This document shows, one piece after another, positions 16,746 through 26,052 of a stretch of 64,000 nucleotides of DNA (the first letter of the stretch is position 1; each line of letters begins with the position of its first letter). The stretch comes from Campylobacter bilis. Its GTDB lineage: Bacteria; Campylobacterota; Campylobacteria; Campylobacterales; Campylobacteraceae. The translations under genes and the position numbers were made by a program. The stretch lies in the NCBI RefSeq assembly GCF_016806695.1, contig NZ_WUED01000007.1:826-64825 (forward strand). Reading direction: 5' to 3'. The notes below the pieces were generated by a model. The model saw nothing but the letters and a program-made list of their open reading frames with translations, did no database searches and was not told where the DNA came from.

Positions 16746-17855
16746 TTAAAGCCCCATAGAGGTTAAAACCACCGAAAATAAAGCATCAAAGGCTATAACC
16801 CAAAAAATAGCATTTACGACGCTTTTTGTCGTGTAAATTCCTATGCTTTGAGTAGTGTTTTTGACTTCAAAACCACGAAAACAAGCAATAATACCTATTA
16901 AAAAGCCAAAAATAGGGGCTTTTACAAGACCTATGAGTATGTGCTTTAAAGCTACAGCTTCTCTAAAACGCCTTAAAAATTCAATAAAAGAAATATCAAG
17001 ATTAAGTTTTGCAACCACCATTCCTCCTATAATGCTTATAGCATCGCTTATTGCGACGATTAAAGGCATGGCTATGACTAAAGCCATCACACGTGGAATG
17101 ATGATAAATTCAAAAGATCTAAAGCCCATGGTATTCATAGCCGCTATTTCATCGGTGAGTTTCATTACTCCAATTTGTGCGGTATAAGAGCTTGCACTCC
17201 TGCCTGCAATCACAATAGCAGCGATTAATGGTGCTAGTTCTCTTGTGGCTGAAATACCCATTAAATCCACTATGAAGATATTAGCACCAAATTGGGCAAG
17301 CTGATAAGCGGCTTGATAAGCTAAAACTACACCCACTAAAAGTGCGGTGAGTATAACTATGGGCAAGGCTTTTAAGGCCGAGTTTTCTATATGGTATAAA
17401 AAAGCAATGAAGCGGAAATTTTTAGGGTGTTTAAAGCATGAGAAAAGACTGATAAAAAAAGCTCCTGTAAAATCGATGAATTTTTTTAAGATTTCTAAAA
17501 GATCTAAGCTTAATTTTCCAAGATTGATAAAATATTGGGCAGGATCTTTGGGGATTTTTTTTTGTTTGTGCAGTCTTTGATAGTTTTTTTCGCAAAGTTC
17601 AAAAAGCACTTTAAAACGTGAGTTTAGACCTTGTTTGGTGGTTTTAATATTTTTGTTTTTTAAATCGTACTCTAAAGCAAGGAAAAATCTCACTCCTGCA
17701 GTATCGATTGCTTTTAAAGAATTAAAATCTAAAATGATTTCTTTGCTTAAAATCAAAGGGAGTAAATCTTTAATTTTTATTTTATCAACGCTTGTTTTAT
17801 CCCAGTTTCCTAGGATAAAAAGGGTGTTGTTTTGTAGTTTAAAATCCGCACTCAT
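16746..17855 (-). CDS. mlaE: MlaE-family permease with N-terminal STAS-like domain (IamB)
   Basis: A 369-residue inner-membrane protein. The first about 100 residues look like a STAS domain (SKEIILDFNSLKAIDTAGVRF), followed by a linker and the MlaE permease domain (FRFIAFLYHIENSALKALPIV..., GRSASSYTAQIGVMKLTDEIAAMNTMG, the family signature). The fused STAS domain stands in for a separate MlaB. It overlaps the tkt stop by four bases, so the lipid transporter is read with tkt. Confidence 0.92.
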   Translation of the reverse strand: MSADFKLQNNTLFILGNWDKTSVDKIKIKDLLPLILSKEIILDFNSLKAIDTAGVRFFLALEYDLKNKNIKTTKQGLNSRFKVLFELCEKNYQRLHKQKKIPKDPAQYFINLGKLSLDLLEILKKFIDFTGAFFISLFSCFKHPKNFRFIAFLYHIENSALKALPIVILTALLVGVVLAYQAAYQLAQFGANIFIVDLMGISATRELAPLIAAIVIAGRSASSYTAQIGVMKLTDEIAAMNTMGFRSFEFIIIPRVMALVIAMPLIVAISDAISIIGGMVVAKLNLDISFIEFLRRFREAVALKHILIGLVKAPIFGFLIGIIACFRGFEVKNTTQSIGIYTTKSVVNAIFWVIAFDALFSVVLTSMGL

Positions 17856-19756
17856 GCTTGTTTATTTAGGATGAAATTTAAAAGCTTTTCAAGACTAAAG
17901 CCAAAATGTTCAAATACATCTTTATCCTTGCCGCTTTCGCCAAAGCTTTCTATGCCATAAACCCTATGGCAGAATTTATAAAGTTCATTAGAGTGTGCTG
18001 CTTCAATGCCTATGATTTCACCTTGTAATAATCTTTTTTGATAGGCTTTTTCTTGCTTTTCAAAAAGTTCAAAGCAAGGTATGGAAACGACATTGCATAA
18101 GAGATTTTGTTTTTCTAATTCTTTAGCTAGTTCTAAACACAGCCAAACTTCACTACCGCTTGCTAGAAGGGTGAAAGAGGGATTTTGACTTTCTTTGAGT
18201 AAATACGCACCATTTTTCACATCGCCAAAAACCGCAGGATTTAAAGCTTTGAGTTTTTGACGTGAAAGTACAAAAGCACTTGGTACATTAGCGTTTAAAG
18301 CTATTTGCCAGGCTTTGACATTTTCTATCCCATCAGCCGGTCTGAAGGTTAAAAAATTAGGCATAGCTCTAAAGGTGCTAAGCTGTTCTATGGGTTGATG
18401 GGTAGGGCCATCTTCGCCAACGCCTATACTATCGTGTGTAAAAATGAAAAAATGTTTGACTTTCATTAAAGCAGCTATTCTTGCAGCCGGTTTTAAATAC
18501 TCACTAAAGATAAAAAAAGTTGCAGAAAAAGGTAAGAAAATCCCATATCTTGCAAAAGCGTTGTTAATCGCTGCCATGGCGTGTTCTCTGATACCAAAAT
18601 GGATATTTTTTCCTTCTACAAAATCGCCCATATGATAAAGTTCTGTTTTGTTTGAAGGGGCTAAATCTGCACTCCCACCTAAAAAGCCTTCTAAATTAGA
18701 CGCTAAAACATTTAAAATTTCTCCATTGGTGTCTCTTGTAGCAAGATCTTTACCTGTAAAATCAGGATAAGGTATTTTGCTAAAATCAGGGTTTAAAAGT
18801 CTTTCTAAAAGATCTTTTTTGCCAGATTTTTTAAGTTTATCTTTCCATTTTGCTTCTTCTAAATCTCCAAGTTCTAAAGCGCTTTCAAAGCGGATTTTTA
18901 CTGATGGTGGGATTTGAAAGCTTAGTTTGGGATCAAAGCCTGCTTTTTCTTTGGCTTTTTTAATCACTTCTTCACCTAAGGGTGCGCCATGGCTTTTATG
19001 ATTGCCTTCAAGTTCTTGTGCGCCTTTTGCTATGGTTGTTTTTGCAATGATGAGGCAGGGTTTGGTAGATTTTTTAGCTTGTTTTAAGGCTTGATCTATT
19101 TGTGTATAATCATGCCCATTGATGCTTAAAACTTCAAAGCCTTGTGCTTGAAAACGCATGGTAACATTTTCGTTAAAGGCTAAGTTTACATCGCCTTCTA
19201 TAGAGATATCATTGCTATCATAAAAGAGTATGAGATTATCAAGTTTATGAAGTCCTGCCATAGAACAGGCTTCATAAGAAATGCCTTCTTGTAAATCCCC
19301 ATCTCCGCAAAGACAATAAATTTTATGATCGATTAAGTCGCTTCCTAGTAGATTTTGAGCTTTTTTTGCTGCCATGGCAAAACCTACTGCATTGGCAATG
19401 CCTTGACCTAAAGGACCTGTAGCGATTTCTACTCCAGGGGTTGAGATTTCAGGATGTCCTGGGGTTTTAGAGTGAAGTTGGCGGAAATTTTTTAAATCAT
19501 CCAAGCTTAAATCATAGCCACTTAAGTGTAAGAAACTATAGAGTAAAGCGCTTGCATGCCCACCTGAAAAAATGAGTCTATCACGGTTTAACCAGGTGGG
19601 ATTTTTAGGATTGTGCTTTAAATGATAGCTTAAAACACTAAGTATATCTGCTAAACCTAAAGCCGCTCCTGGATGGCCTGAATTGGCTTTTTGTATCATA
19701 TCTGCGCTTAGAAATCTTAAGGTATTTGCTTGTTCTTGTAAAATTTTAATGTCCAT
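17852..19756 (-). CDS. tkt: Transketolase
   Basis: Thiamine-diphosphate enzyme of the non-oxidative pentose phosphate branch, needed to make pentoses in an organism without the oxidative branch. The 634-residue protein has SGHPGAALG (about 26-34), GPLGQGIANAVG, the ThDP motif GDGDLQEG...N (about 150-180), the pyrimidine domain REHAMAAINN, and DSIGVGEDGPTHQPIEQ. It heads the run tkt-mlaE-mlaF-mlaD-lipoprotein, and ispA lies 9 bases upstream. Confidence 0.97.
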   Translation of the reverse strand: MDIKILQEQANTLRFLSADMIQKANSGHPGAALGLADILSVLSYHLKHNPKNPTWLNRDRLIFSGGHASALLYSFLHLSGYDLSLDDLKNFRQLHSKTPGHPEISTPGVEIATGPLGQGIANAVGFAMAAKKAQNLLGSDLIDHKIYCLCGDGDLQEGISYEACSMAGLHKLDNLILFYDSNDISIEGDVNLAFNENVTMRFQAQGFEVLSINGHDYTQIDQALKQAKKSTKPCLIIAKTTIAKGAQELEGNHKSHGAPLGEEVIKKAKEKAGFDPKLSFQIPPSVKIRFESALELGDLEEAKWKDKLKKSGKKDLLERLLNPDFSKIPYPDFTGKDLATRDTNGEILNVLASNLEGFLGGSADLAPSNKTELYHMGDFVEGKNIHFGIREHAMAAINNAFARYGIFLPFSATFFIFSEYLKPAARIAALMKVKHFFIFTHDSIGVGEDGPTHQPIEQLSTFRAMPNFLTFRPADGIENVKAWQIALNANVPSAFVLSRQKLKALNPAVFGDVKNGAYLLKESQNPSFTLLASGSEVWLCLELAKELEKQNLLCNVVSIPCFELFEKQEKAYQKRLLQGEIIGIEAAHSNELYKFCHRVYGIESFGESGKDKDVFEHFGFSLEKLLNFILNKQA

Positions 19757-19765
19757 TTTTTGCCT

Positions 19766-20611
19766 TTATAAGTATAAAATTATCAATTTTTGTATCATTT
19801 GTGCAAGTTCTTTATCAAGTTGTTGCAAGTTTTTTTCACATTCTTTAAGAAGATCTTCTTTGATCTTTAAGGCTTTATTTAAACCTAAGAGATTTACAAA
19901 AGAATTTTTATGCGTGTCTTTGTGGGTGGGTTTTCCGCTTTGTTCTTGAGTCATTGTAGTATCGATGATATCATCATTGATTTGAAAGATTAGGCCTAAT
20001 TTTAAGCCTAGTTTGTAAATTTCTTCGCTTTTTTCATCGTTTAATTGAGAGATTTCACAACCCATTTTTAAAGCTGCAGCTATTAATTTGGCAGTTTTAT
20101 GAGTGTGTAAAAATTCAAGTTCTTCTAAGTTTAGTTTTTTGTTTTCAAAAAAACAATCCATAGCTTGGCCTATGATCATGCCATTAATACCTGCGTTAAA
20201 AGCAAGGGTTTTGATGAGTTTGATTTTGATTTCATCTTTTAAATTCATACGGCTTAAAACCAAAAAAGCCTCTGTATTTAAAGCATCTCCTACTAAAATA
20301 GCTGTGGTTTCATCGTAGGCTTTATGTAGGGTTGGGCAATTGCGTCTAAAATCGGCATTGTCCATAGCGGGTAAATCATCATGGATGAGAGAATAAGTAT
20401 GGATGAATTCTAAGGCTAAAGCTGCATCGAGTGCTTCTTGTAGGAGTTGGGGTTGTTTGCTTTGGACTACGCTTAGGAGTAATTGTGCACGAAAATGCTT
20501 TCCACCTGCTTTTAAAATCATTGCTAAAGCCTCATTAAAAAAAGGATGAAAGCTTTCTATTTTAGGTAGGTTTTTATCCAAATGATGGATAAAAAGTTCT
20601 TTTAAATTCAC
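19766..20611 (-). CDS. ispA: Polyprenyl synthetase (geranyl/farnesyl diphosphate synthase, IspA)
   Basis: Condenses isopentenyl diphosphate with allylic diphosphates to give farnesyl diphosphate for undecaprenyl and menaquinone side chains. The 281-residue protein has GGKHFRAQLLLS, the first Asp-rich motif DDLPAMD (about 78-84) preceded by THTYSLIH-like HTYSLIH, and the second motif DDIID (about 216-220) with GKPTHKDTHKNSF. Length and the short DDLPAMD form fit FPP synthase rather than a long-chain octaprenyl enzyme. It overlaps the PDZ gene by four bases. Confidence 0.92.
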   Translation of the reverse strand: MNLKELFIHHLDKNLPKIESFHPFFNEALAMILKAGGKHFRAQLLLSVVQSKQPQLLQEALDAALALEFIHTYSLIHDDLPAMDNADFRRNCPTLHKAYDETTAILVGDALNTEAFLVLSRMNLKDEIKIKLIKTLAFNAGINGMIIGQAMDCFFENKKLNLEELEFLHTHKTAKLIAAALKMGCEISQLNDEKSEEIYKLGLKLGLIFQINDDIIDTTMTQEQSGKPTHKDTHKNSFVNLLGLNKALKIKEDLLKECEKNLQQLDKELAQMIQKLIILYL

Positions 20612-21699
20612 TTTATAAGCCTTATGAAAAATTGAAAATTACCATCATTTTGAGTATTAGATCCTAAATCGTAGTTAAAGTTTGATAAAGGAAGCTTGCT
20701 GCTTTTGCGTTCGATTAGGATATTAAAATCATGGCCTGTGCTTAAGATATTTTGCAATTGTTTTAAATTTTTTATTATGGTATTATTAACTCGTAAGATC
20801 TTATCACCTGCTATAAATCCTGCTTGAGCTGCTTTAGAATTAGGATCGATTTTTGTAACTGTGAGTGCGGTATTGATTGTCAAGCCAAGATTGCTTGTGA
20901 AATTTGTAGTTTTGGATTTTGGCTTGGAATTTAAAATATTAAATTGGCTTAAGTCTTTAGCAAAGATTTCAGTGGAGATATTTAAATCCACATTATCACG
21001 TAAAACTTCAAAATAAAGTGTACTTCCTCTATCTGAAAAGAGGATTTTTTCATTTAATTTTCTTAAATCTTTAACCGCTACACCATCTACGCTAAGGATT
21101 TGATCATTGATTAAAAATTGAGGATTTTTTCTGACTTTATTGACATAAATTTTATTTTCTCGGACGACAAAATCAACCCCAATATCTCCCCAATAAACAT
21201 CATTGTATTTCATAAAATGCTTTAAATAACGGTTGCCTATAAAAGAGCTATTGTTTAAAGCAATGCCCATCATTTCACAACAAGGAGTGCCTAAAAGTCC
21301 TATTTTAGAATTAAAATCGAGTTGATCTTTTTCGTTAATGTTTTGGGCTAGATATTTAATGTGTCCTATGTAGGCTTTATCAGGATCCCAAATCCCAACC
21401 CAATCATTACGCGTGAGTTTTTCTTCATCGCCCATGGGAGTAGGGATTAGGCTAAAATCAGTCCTTACAAGATATAGGTTTAAAAAAGGATCGTATTTTA
21501 CGTATTTGTTGAGTTTGGCATTGGGTTGTTTTAAAACAGCAAGTAAATTTTCGCTTAAGGCAAAAGCAGGTAAGCCTTCGTAATTTAAAATGCTAGCTTT
21601 ATTTCTTTCATAGCCAGCTAAAAAGTCTTCAAATTTGGGTCTTTCTATGCTAAAAGCCATGCTAAAAAGCATAGTAAAAGCTAAAAATAATCTTATCAT
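20608..21699 (-). CDS. Periplasmic PDZ-domain protein
   Basis: A 363-residue exported protein with a cleavable signal (LFLAFTMLFSMAFS). The middle contains a region with CCEMMG (two adjacent Cys, about 139-140) and two PDZ-like segments: INDQILSVDGVAVKDLRKLN (about 197-216) and a clearer C-terminal PDZ, ITNTAL-like LTVTKIDPNSKAAQAGFIAGDKILRVNN (about 278-305). No protease catalytic triad is visible. It sits between ybaB and ispA with 4-base overlaps. Function unknown, probably envelope protein binding. Confidence 0.78.
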   Translation of the reverse strand: MIRLFLAFTMLFSMAFSIERPKFEDFLAGYERNKASILNYEGLPAFALSENLLAVLKQPNAKLNKYVKYDPFLNLYLVRTDFSLIPTPMGDEEKLTRNDWVGIWDPDKAYIGHIKYLAQNINEKDQLDFNSKIGLLGTPCCEMMGIALNNSSFIGNRYLKHFMKYNDVYWGDIGVDFVVRENKIYVNKVRKNPQFLINDQILSVDGVAVKDLRKLNEKILFSDRGSTLYFEVLRDNVDLNISTEIFAKDLSQFNILNSKPKSKTTNFTSNLGLTINTALTVTKIDPNSKAAQAGFIAGDKILRVNNTIIKNLKQLQNILSTGHDFNILIERKSSKLPLSNFNYDLGSNTQNDGNFQFFIRLIK

Positions 21700-22004
21700 T
21701 TTATACCTCCAAAACTTCCTAAAACATCATTTGCCATACTTGAGCGGTTTTGGGCTACCATGCTTAAGACATCATTAATTGCAGAGATTAATAAAATTTG
21801 CAAAGATTCTTTATCATTTAATAAAGAATCATCAATATTAACATCGATAATTTCACCTTTTCCATTAGCACTTACTTTTACAAGCCCTGCCCCGCTTTTG
21901 GCACTAAATTCACGATTTGCAAGTTCTAATTCTATATTTTTTGCTTTTTCTTGAACTTGATTTAAAAGTTCTCCCATTTTAGAAAAATCCATATTTTCAA
22001 ACAT
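21696..22004 (-). CDS. YbaB/EbfC-family nucleoid-associated protein
   Basis: A 102-residue protein with the YbaB/EbfC pattern: N-terminal amphipathic helix (LLNQVQEKAKNIELELA), then a GAGLVKVSANGKGEI-type sheet and VNIDDSLLNDKESLQILLISAINDV. Family members are small dimeric DNA-binding proteins that coat DNA. It starts 3 bases after the murE stop and overlaps the next gene. Confidence 0.88.
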   Translation of the reverse strand: MFENMDFSKMGELLNQVQEKAKNIELELANREFSAKSGAGLVKVSANGKGEIIDVNIDDSLLNDKESLQILLISAINDVLSMVAQNRSSMANDVLGSFGGIK

Positions 22005-22007
22005 TAC

Positions 22008-23291
22008 TTATCCTTGATTGTTTAAAATTTCATTAACTACAGCTTTATCGTTAAAGGGGTGTTTGATTCCTTTGATTTCTTGATAGTTTTCATCGCCTTT
22101 ACCTAAAATGACAACTAAATCGTCTTTTTCTTTAAGTTCTAAAGCTTTTTCAATAGCTTTTTTTCTATCTTCTATGATTAAAGCTTTGCTAGGGTTTTTA
22201 AAACCGCTTAGAATTTGACTCATTATGTCTTTAGGATCTTCGCTACGTGGATTATCGCTTGTAATGATAGCAGTTTTTGCAAAATGTTCGACTGTTTTTC
22301 CCATTAAAGGGCGTTTACTCTTATCCCTATCACCCCCTGCACCAAAAACAACGATGAGTTTTTTATTCTTAAGTGCTTCAAGGACTTTTTCAATACCATC
22401 AGGGGTATGGGCAAAATCTATAATCACACCTTTTGCGACTTGTTCTACCCTGCCATAAACACCGCCAAAGCCTTTTATAGCTTTTTCTAATTTTTTTAAA
22501 TCAGGTTTGAGAAGTTCATGTACGCATGCGCTTGCAGCTAAAAGATTATAGAGATTAAAAAGCCCTAATAAAGGAGAATCAATATGAAAGGTTTGATCTT
22601 TTACCTTCACAATAGCATGGATGCCATCTTCTAAGGTGTAGGCTTTAATCTGGTATAAAGCAGGGTTTTCTATGCCATAGGTAAAGGCATTGCGTACATT
22701 AAAGGCGATTGCTAAGGCGTCTTTATTGATAAATTTTAAGCTTTCATCGGTAAAAAAAAGTTCTTTAGCTTTTTTGTAGTTTTCAAAGGTTGCATGAAAG
22801 TCTAAATGATCTTGAGTGATATTTGTAAAAATTTTCGCAGCAAAAGTCAATCCTTCAATGCGGTTTTGTACTAAAGCATGTGAACTTACTTCCATGATGA
22901 AAAAATCGCATCTTTTTTCACTAGCTATTTTTAGATATTCTAAAGTTTTTAAAATGGCAGAAGTGGTTAGGGATTTTTGATCAATTTGCTCATCATTGAT
23001 AAAGGCTCCTCTTGTCCCACAAAGGCCACATTTATAACCTAGATCAAGTAAAATAGAGTAAATAGCAGCTGCGGTGGTGGTTTTGCCATTGGTTCCTGTA
23101 ATGCCGATGATTTTAATATTTTCATCTAGATTAAGAAGTTTTTTACACTCATCAATTTCTATGATTTTAGCACCTTGCTTTAAGGCTTGATCTTTAAATG
23201 CGGTATTTTGTGCAGTATGGAGGAAAAAACAGTCTTTTTGACATTCTAAAGTATTATCAGTAATGAATGTATTTTCAAGTTTTAATTTCAC
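22008..23291 (-). CDS. murE: UDP-MurNAc-tripeptide synthetase
   Basis: MurE adds meso-diaminopimelate to UDP-MurNAc-L-Ala-D-Glu. At 427 residues it is shorter than E. coli MurE (about 495), with a reduced N-terminal domain. Motifs: P-loop [15 protein letters not shown] (about 63-77), the carbamoylated Lys region, MEVSSHAL (about 135-142), and DNPRSEDP (about 348-355), the diaminopimelate-recognition signature. The ATG region overlaps the end of the next upstream gene by 17 bases. Confidence 0.95.
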   Translation of the reverse strand: MKLKLENTFITDNTLECQKDCFFLHTAQNTAFKDQALKQGAKIIEIDECKKLLNLDENIKIIGITGTNGKTTTAAAIYSILLDLGYKCGLCGTRGAFINDEQIDQKSLTTSAILKTLEYLKIASEKRCDFFIMEVSSHALVQNRIEGLTFAAKIFTNITQDHLDFHATFENYKKAKELFFTDESLKFINKDALAIAFNVRNAFTYGIENPALYQIKAYTLEDGIHAIVKVKDQTFHIDSPLLGLFNLYNLLAASACVHELLKPDLKKLEKAIKGFGGVYGRVEQVAKGVIIDFAHTPDGIEKVLEALKNKKLIVVFGAGGDRDKSKRPLMGKTVEHFAKTAIITSDNPRSEDPKDIMSQILSGFKNPSKALIIEDRKKAIEKALELKEKDDLVVILGKGDENYQEIKGIKHPFNDKAVVNEILNNQG

Positions 23292-23841
23292 TTTTAAGTC
23301 CTATAAGTTTTTCTTGAAGTTTGATAAATCTATCATTAGCCCAAAAATGAGGCATCACGCTTTCTATGTAGTTTAAAGTCATTTCTTTATAACCATTTTC
23401 TAAAAGTTTTTCTAAAAAATCTAAAAAATCATCGCGGTTATCAATGATTAATTTAGCAGTGTGGATAATGGTTTCAAAGCTTTGTTTAAAACCTAATTTT
23501 TCTTCACTCTTTAAAAAGTCTTGGTAGTTTAAAGCATGGCCTTCTTCAAATTCTATTATTGATTTGTTTTGTTGATGTTTAAGATATATTATATTTAAAA
23601 TTTCTTCTAAATCTTTATCTATATTATTATTTTTATAATGTTCTATATAAAAATCAAAAAGCAAAATAGCTTCTTTTGGGGATTTTAAGGCTAAATCGCA
23701 TAGGCAAATAAAATGAAATAAACGTTTGTTTTTGTGCTTTTCATAGGCCATGCAAAAGTACATTTTGGCTGTGTTGAAGTCTCTTTTATAAAAATGTTTG
23801 ATCCCAAGTTTTTTATAATTTTGCAAATTCTTGTGCTCCAC
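23275..23841 (-). CDS. Conserved hypothetical helical-repeat protein
   Basis: A 188-residue cytosolic protein with TPR-like helices near the N-terminus ([20 protein letters not shown], a typical helix pair) and an acidic, aromatic-rich remainder. No enzyme motif is seen and I do not recognise a named family. It overlaps both neighbours (the Nfu gene by 29 bases, murE by 17), so it is translated within this operon. Confidence 0.65.
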   Translation of the reverse strand: MEHKNLQNYKKLGIKHFYKRDFNTAKMYFCMAYEKHKNKRLFHFICLCDLALKSPKEAILLFDFYIEHYKNNNIDKDLEEILNIIYLKHQQNKSIIEFEEGHALNYQDFLKSEEKLGFKQSFETIIHTAKLIIDNRDDFLDFLEKLLENGYKEMTLNYIESVMPHFWANDRFIKLQEKLIGLKSEIKT

Positions 23842-24085
23842 CGTTTAAATTTACTAGAGTGATTTCGGGGTGAATGTCGATTTTAAGCTGTCTTTCAAGC
23901 CCATATTTTAGCGTTGTTGTGCTTGAGGGGCAAGTTTTACAAGCACCTAGTAAATGCACATAAACTATTCCTTTTTTAATTCCTAAAAATTCAAGACCAC
24001 CTCCATCGCGTTCAAGCATAGGCATGCTTTTATCTAAGCTTGCTTTTACCGGATTTATGAGTTCTTCATCGCTAAAAGGCATCAT
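23813..24085 (-). CDS. NfuA/NifU C-terminal-domain iron-sulfur scaffold protein
   Basis: A 90-residue protein made only of the NifU-like C-terminal domain: LERDGGGLEFLGI, then GACKTCPSSTTTL with the CxxC that binds a 4Fe-4S cluster (about 53-56), then GLERQLK. Such proteins carry clusters to apo-enzymes. Many enzymes in this window are cluster-dependent (SdaA, MutY, the radical SAM protein). Confidence 0.93.
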   Translation of the reverse strand: MMPFSDEELINPVKASLDKSMPMLERDGGGLEFLGIKKGIVYVHLLGACKTCPSSTTTLKYGLERQLKIDIHPEITLVNLNGGAQEFAKL

Positions 24086-24166
24086 GATTTATCCTTAAAA
24101 TTTTTGTATACTTTAGCGTGATTGTGTTTAAAAAAAGGTAAATTAAGTTTTGAATTTTTAAATAAA

Positions 24167-25984
24167 TTAAAAAGGCTCTTCATGATTTTTTAAATAAAGT
24201 CCTAAGTCATGGCCTGTAAAAGATTTTTGAGATAAAATTTTGTTTAAATTCTTTAATGTTTTTTCTAGGATTTCTTCGTTTTTTTCATTTTTTAAAAACA
24301 ATAAATAATATTCTAAAAAATTGAGTAATTCTTCTTTTTTCAAATTTCTTGTTAGAGAGTTTGAGTTTTTATCTATAAGAGTGAAAAGCTGTTTTTTAAA
24401 ACCTAGGGCGGCATTTGTGATTTTTATATTGTTTAAAAAGGCTAAATTCACTTTGCAAATGCCCCATAAAAAGTCATTGTAGTTTAAATTATTTTGTATG
24501 TTTTTGCTTTCAAATTCTCTTATGTGGCTGTCTTCATAGCCTTTGTTTTCTAAAATTTTATCTAATAAAATTTTGTGTTTAAAGCAAGTACTATCGCTGA
24601 TTTGTTTAAAATGTTCGTGGATTTTGGGATTTTGTTGTAAAAAGGCTATGAGTTGTAATTCTACAATATGGATTTTTTCTTTATAAAAATTGTTTTGGTT
24701 TTGAGAGTATAAAGAAAATGTTGAGGGTTTTTTTGAGTTTTTTGATAAGATGATAAATTGTTCATTTACTCCTAAGAGATTAGAAACCAAGCTAATATAG
24801 GAATTTGCTATTAAAGGTTCGAGATTAAAAGTATATTTTTGTATGTTTTGTAAAGCTTTTTGCTTATCTAAAGCAGAGTTTAAATCATGATTTGCTAGCA
24901 AGCTTCTAATATAAAATTCTCCAAGTTCCATGCCTTGTTCAAATACAGCACGAAGTTTTGGAGTTTGATTGTTTGCTATAAGTTCGGCAGGATCTTTTCC
25001 GCCTTTTAAAAGAGCTACTTTGCCATCGATTTTATGAGTGCTTAATAATAAAGCCGAGCGTGAGGCTGCTTTTAACCCTGCTTCATCATTATCAAAACAT
25101 AAAATGACTTTTGCTTCATAGCGGCGGATTAAGGGTAAATGATATTGAGTTAGTGCGGTTCCAAGTACTGCTACAGCGTTATTAAAGCCTGCTTTATGAA
25201 GGGCTATGACGTCCATGTATCCTTCGCATATTATCATTTCTTTTTTTTGGGCTATGTGATCTTTGGCTAGATGAAAAGCATAAAAAATCTTACTTTTGTC
25301 AAAAAGTATATTTTGCGGGGAATTGATATATTTTGCTGCTGTATAGGGGTTTAAAGTACGTCCACCAAAGCCTACTAAGAGATTTTTATGATCATAGATT
25401 GGAAAGGTAATGCGCCATATAAAACTTGCATAAAAATTATTTTTTTCATCTTTTTTTAAAACTCCAACATTTAATGCTTGATCTAAAGGGATTTTTTCAT
25501 TTTCAAGCAATCTTATGCTATCTTGGCTTGTTGTTGCAAAGCCTAATTCAAATTTGGCTATATCTGTATCATTTAAAGTTCTTTGATAAAGATAAGCTAA
25601 AGCTTCTTTATGATGTTTTAAATTGTCTTTAAAATATGCGTTTAAAATAGGCAATATGCTTTTTAACTCTTTTTTATTTTCTTGCTTTTCTTTTGTATAA
25701 CTTAGGGTAAAATTGCTAAGACTTGCTACTTTTTCTACTGCATCAGCAAAGCTTAATTTTTCATAATCCATGACAAATTTAAAAACATCCCCACCTGCCT
25801 TACACGCAAAGCAATGATAAAAGCCTTTTATAGCATTAATGTGCATAGAAGGATTTTTATCAGCATGAAAGGGACAAACGCAAACAAAGCTTGAACCTTG
25901 CTTTTTTACTTCAATATAATTTTCTATAATATCAACGATATTAATTCTTTGGGATAAATTTTCTATGCTTTCTTTAGTTATCAT
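24167..25984 (-). CDS. dnaG: DNA primase
   Basis: DnaG makes RNA primers at the replication fork. The start at 25984 (MITKESIENL) is chosen because AAGG lies 8 bases before it. An upstream ATG at 26011 would add nine residues ahead of this site. The 605-residue protein has the CHC2 zinc finger (CVCPFHADKNPSMH...YHCFACKAGGD, about 37-65), the catalytic core FGGRTL, and the TOPRIM segments ICEGYMDV and ILCFDNDEAGLKA. The C-terminal DnaB-binding region is divergent, as in Helicobacter. Confidence 0.95.
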   Translation of the reverse strand: MITKESIENLSQRINIVDIIENYIEVKKQGSSFVCVCPFHADKNPSMHINAIKGFYHCFACKAGGDVFKFVMDYEKLSFADAVEKVASLSNFTLSYTKEKQENKKELKSILPILNAYFKDNLKHHKEALAYLYQRTLNDTDIAKFELGFATTSQDSIRLLENEKIPLDQALNVGVLKKDEKNNFYASFIWRITFPIYDHKNLLVGFGGRTLNPYTAAKYINSPQNILFDKSKIFYAFHLAKDHIAQKKEMIICEGYMDVIALHKAGFNNAVAVLGTALTQYHLPLIRRYEAKVILCFDNDEAGLKAASRSALLLSTHKIDGKVALLKGGKDPAELIANNQTPKLRAVFEQGMELGEFYIRSLLANHDLNSALDKQKALQNIQKYTFNLEPLIANSYISLVSNLLGVNEQFIILSKNSKKPSTFSLYSQNQNNFYKEKIHIVELQLIAFLQQNPKIHEHFKQISDSTCFKHKILLDKILENKGYEDSHIREFESKNIQNNLNYNDFLWGICKVNLAFLNNIKITNAALGFKKQLFTLIDKNSNSLTRNLKKEELLNFLEYYLLFLKNEKNEEILEKTLKNLNKILSQKSFTGHDLGLYLKNHEEPF

Positions 25985-26002
25985 TTTTAAAACCTTGTTA
26001 AA

Positions 26003-26026
26003 ATTATACAAAGATTTAGCTATAAT
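26003..26026. promoter_or_regulatory. Divergent promoters for dnaG and the lapB operon
   Basis: Two perfect -10 boxes lie back to back in 68 bases. Minus-strand TATAAT at 26008-26003 serves dnaG (start near 25996). Plus-strand TATAAT at 26021-26026 serves lapB (start near 26033, leader about 20 bases). Confidence 0.6.
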
Positions 26027-26052
26027 TGAGCATAAAATTATAAAGCGAGAGT

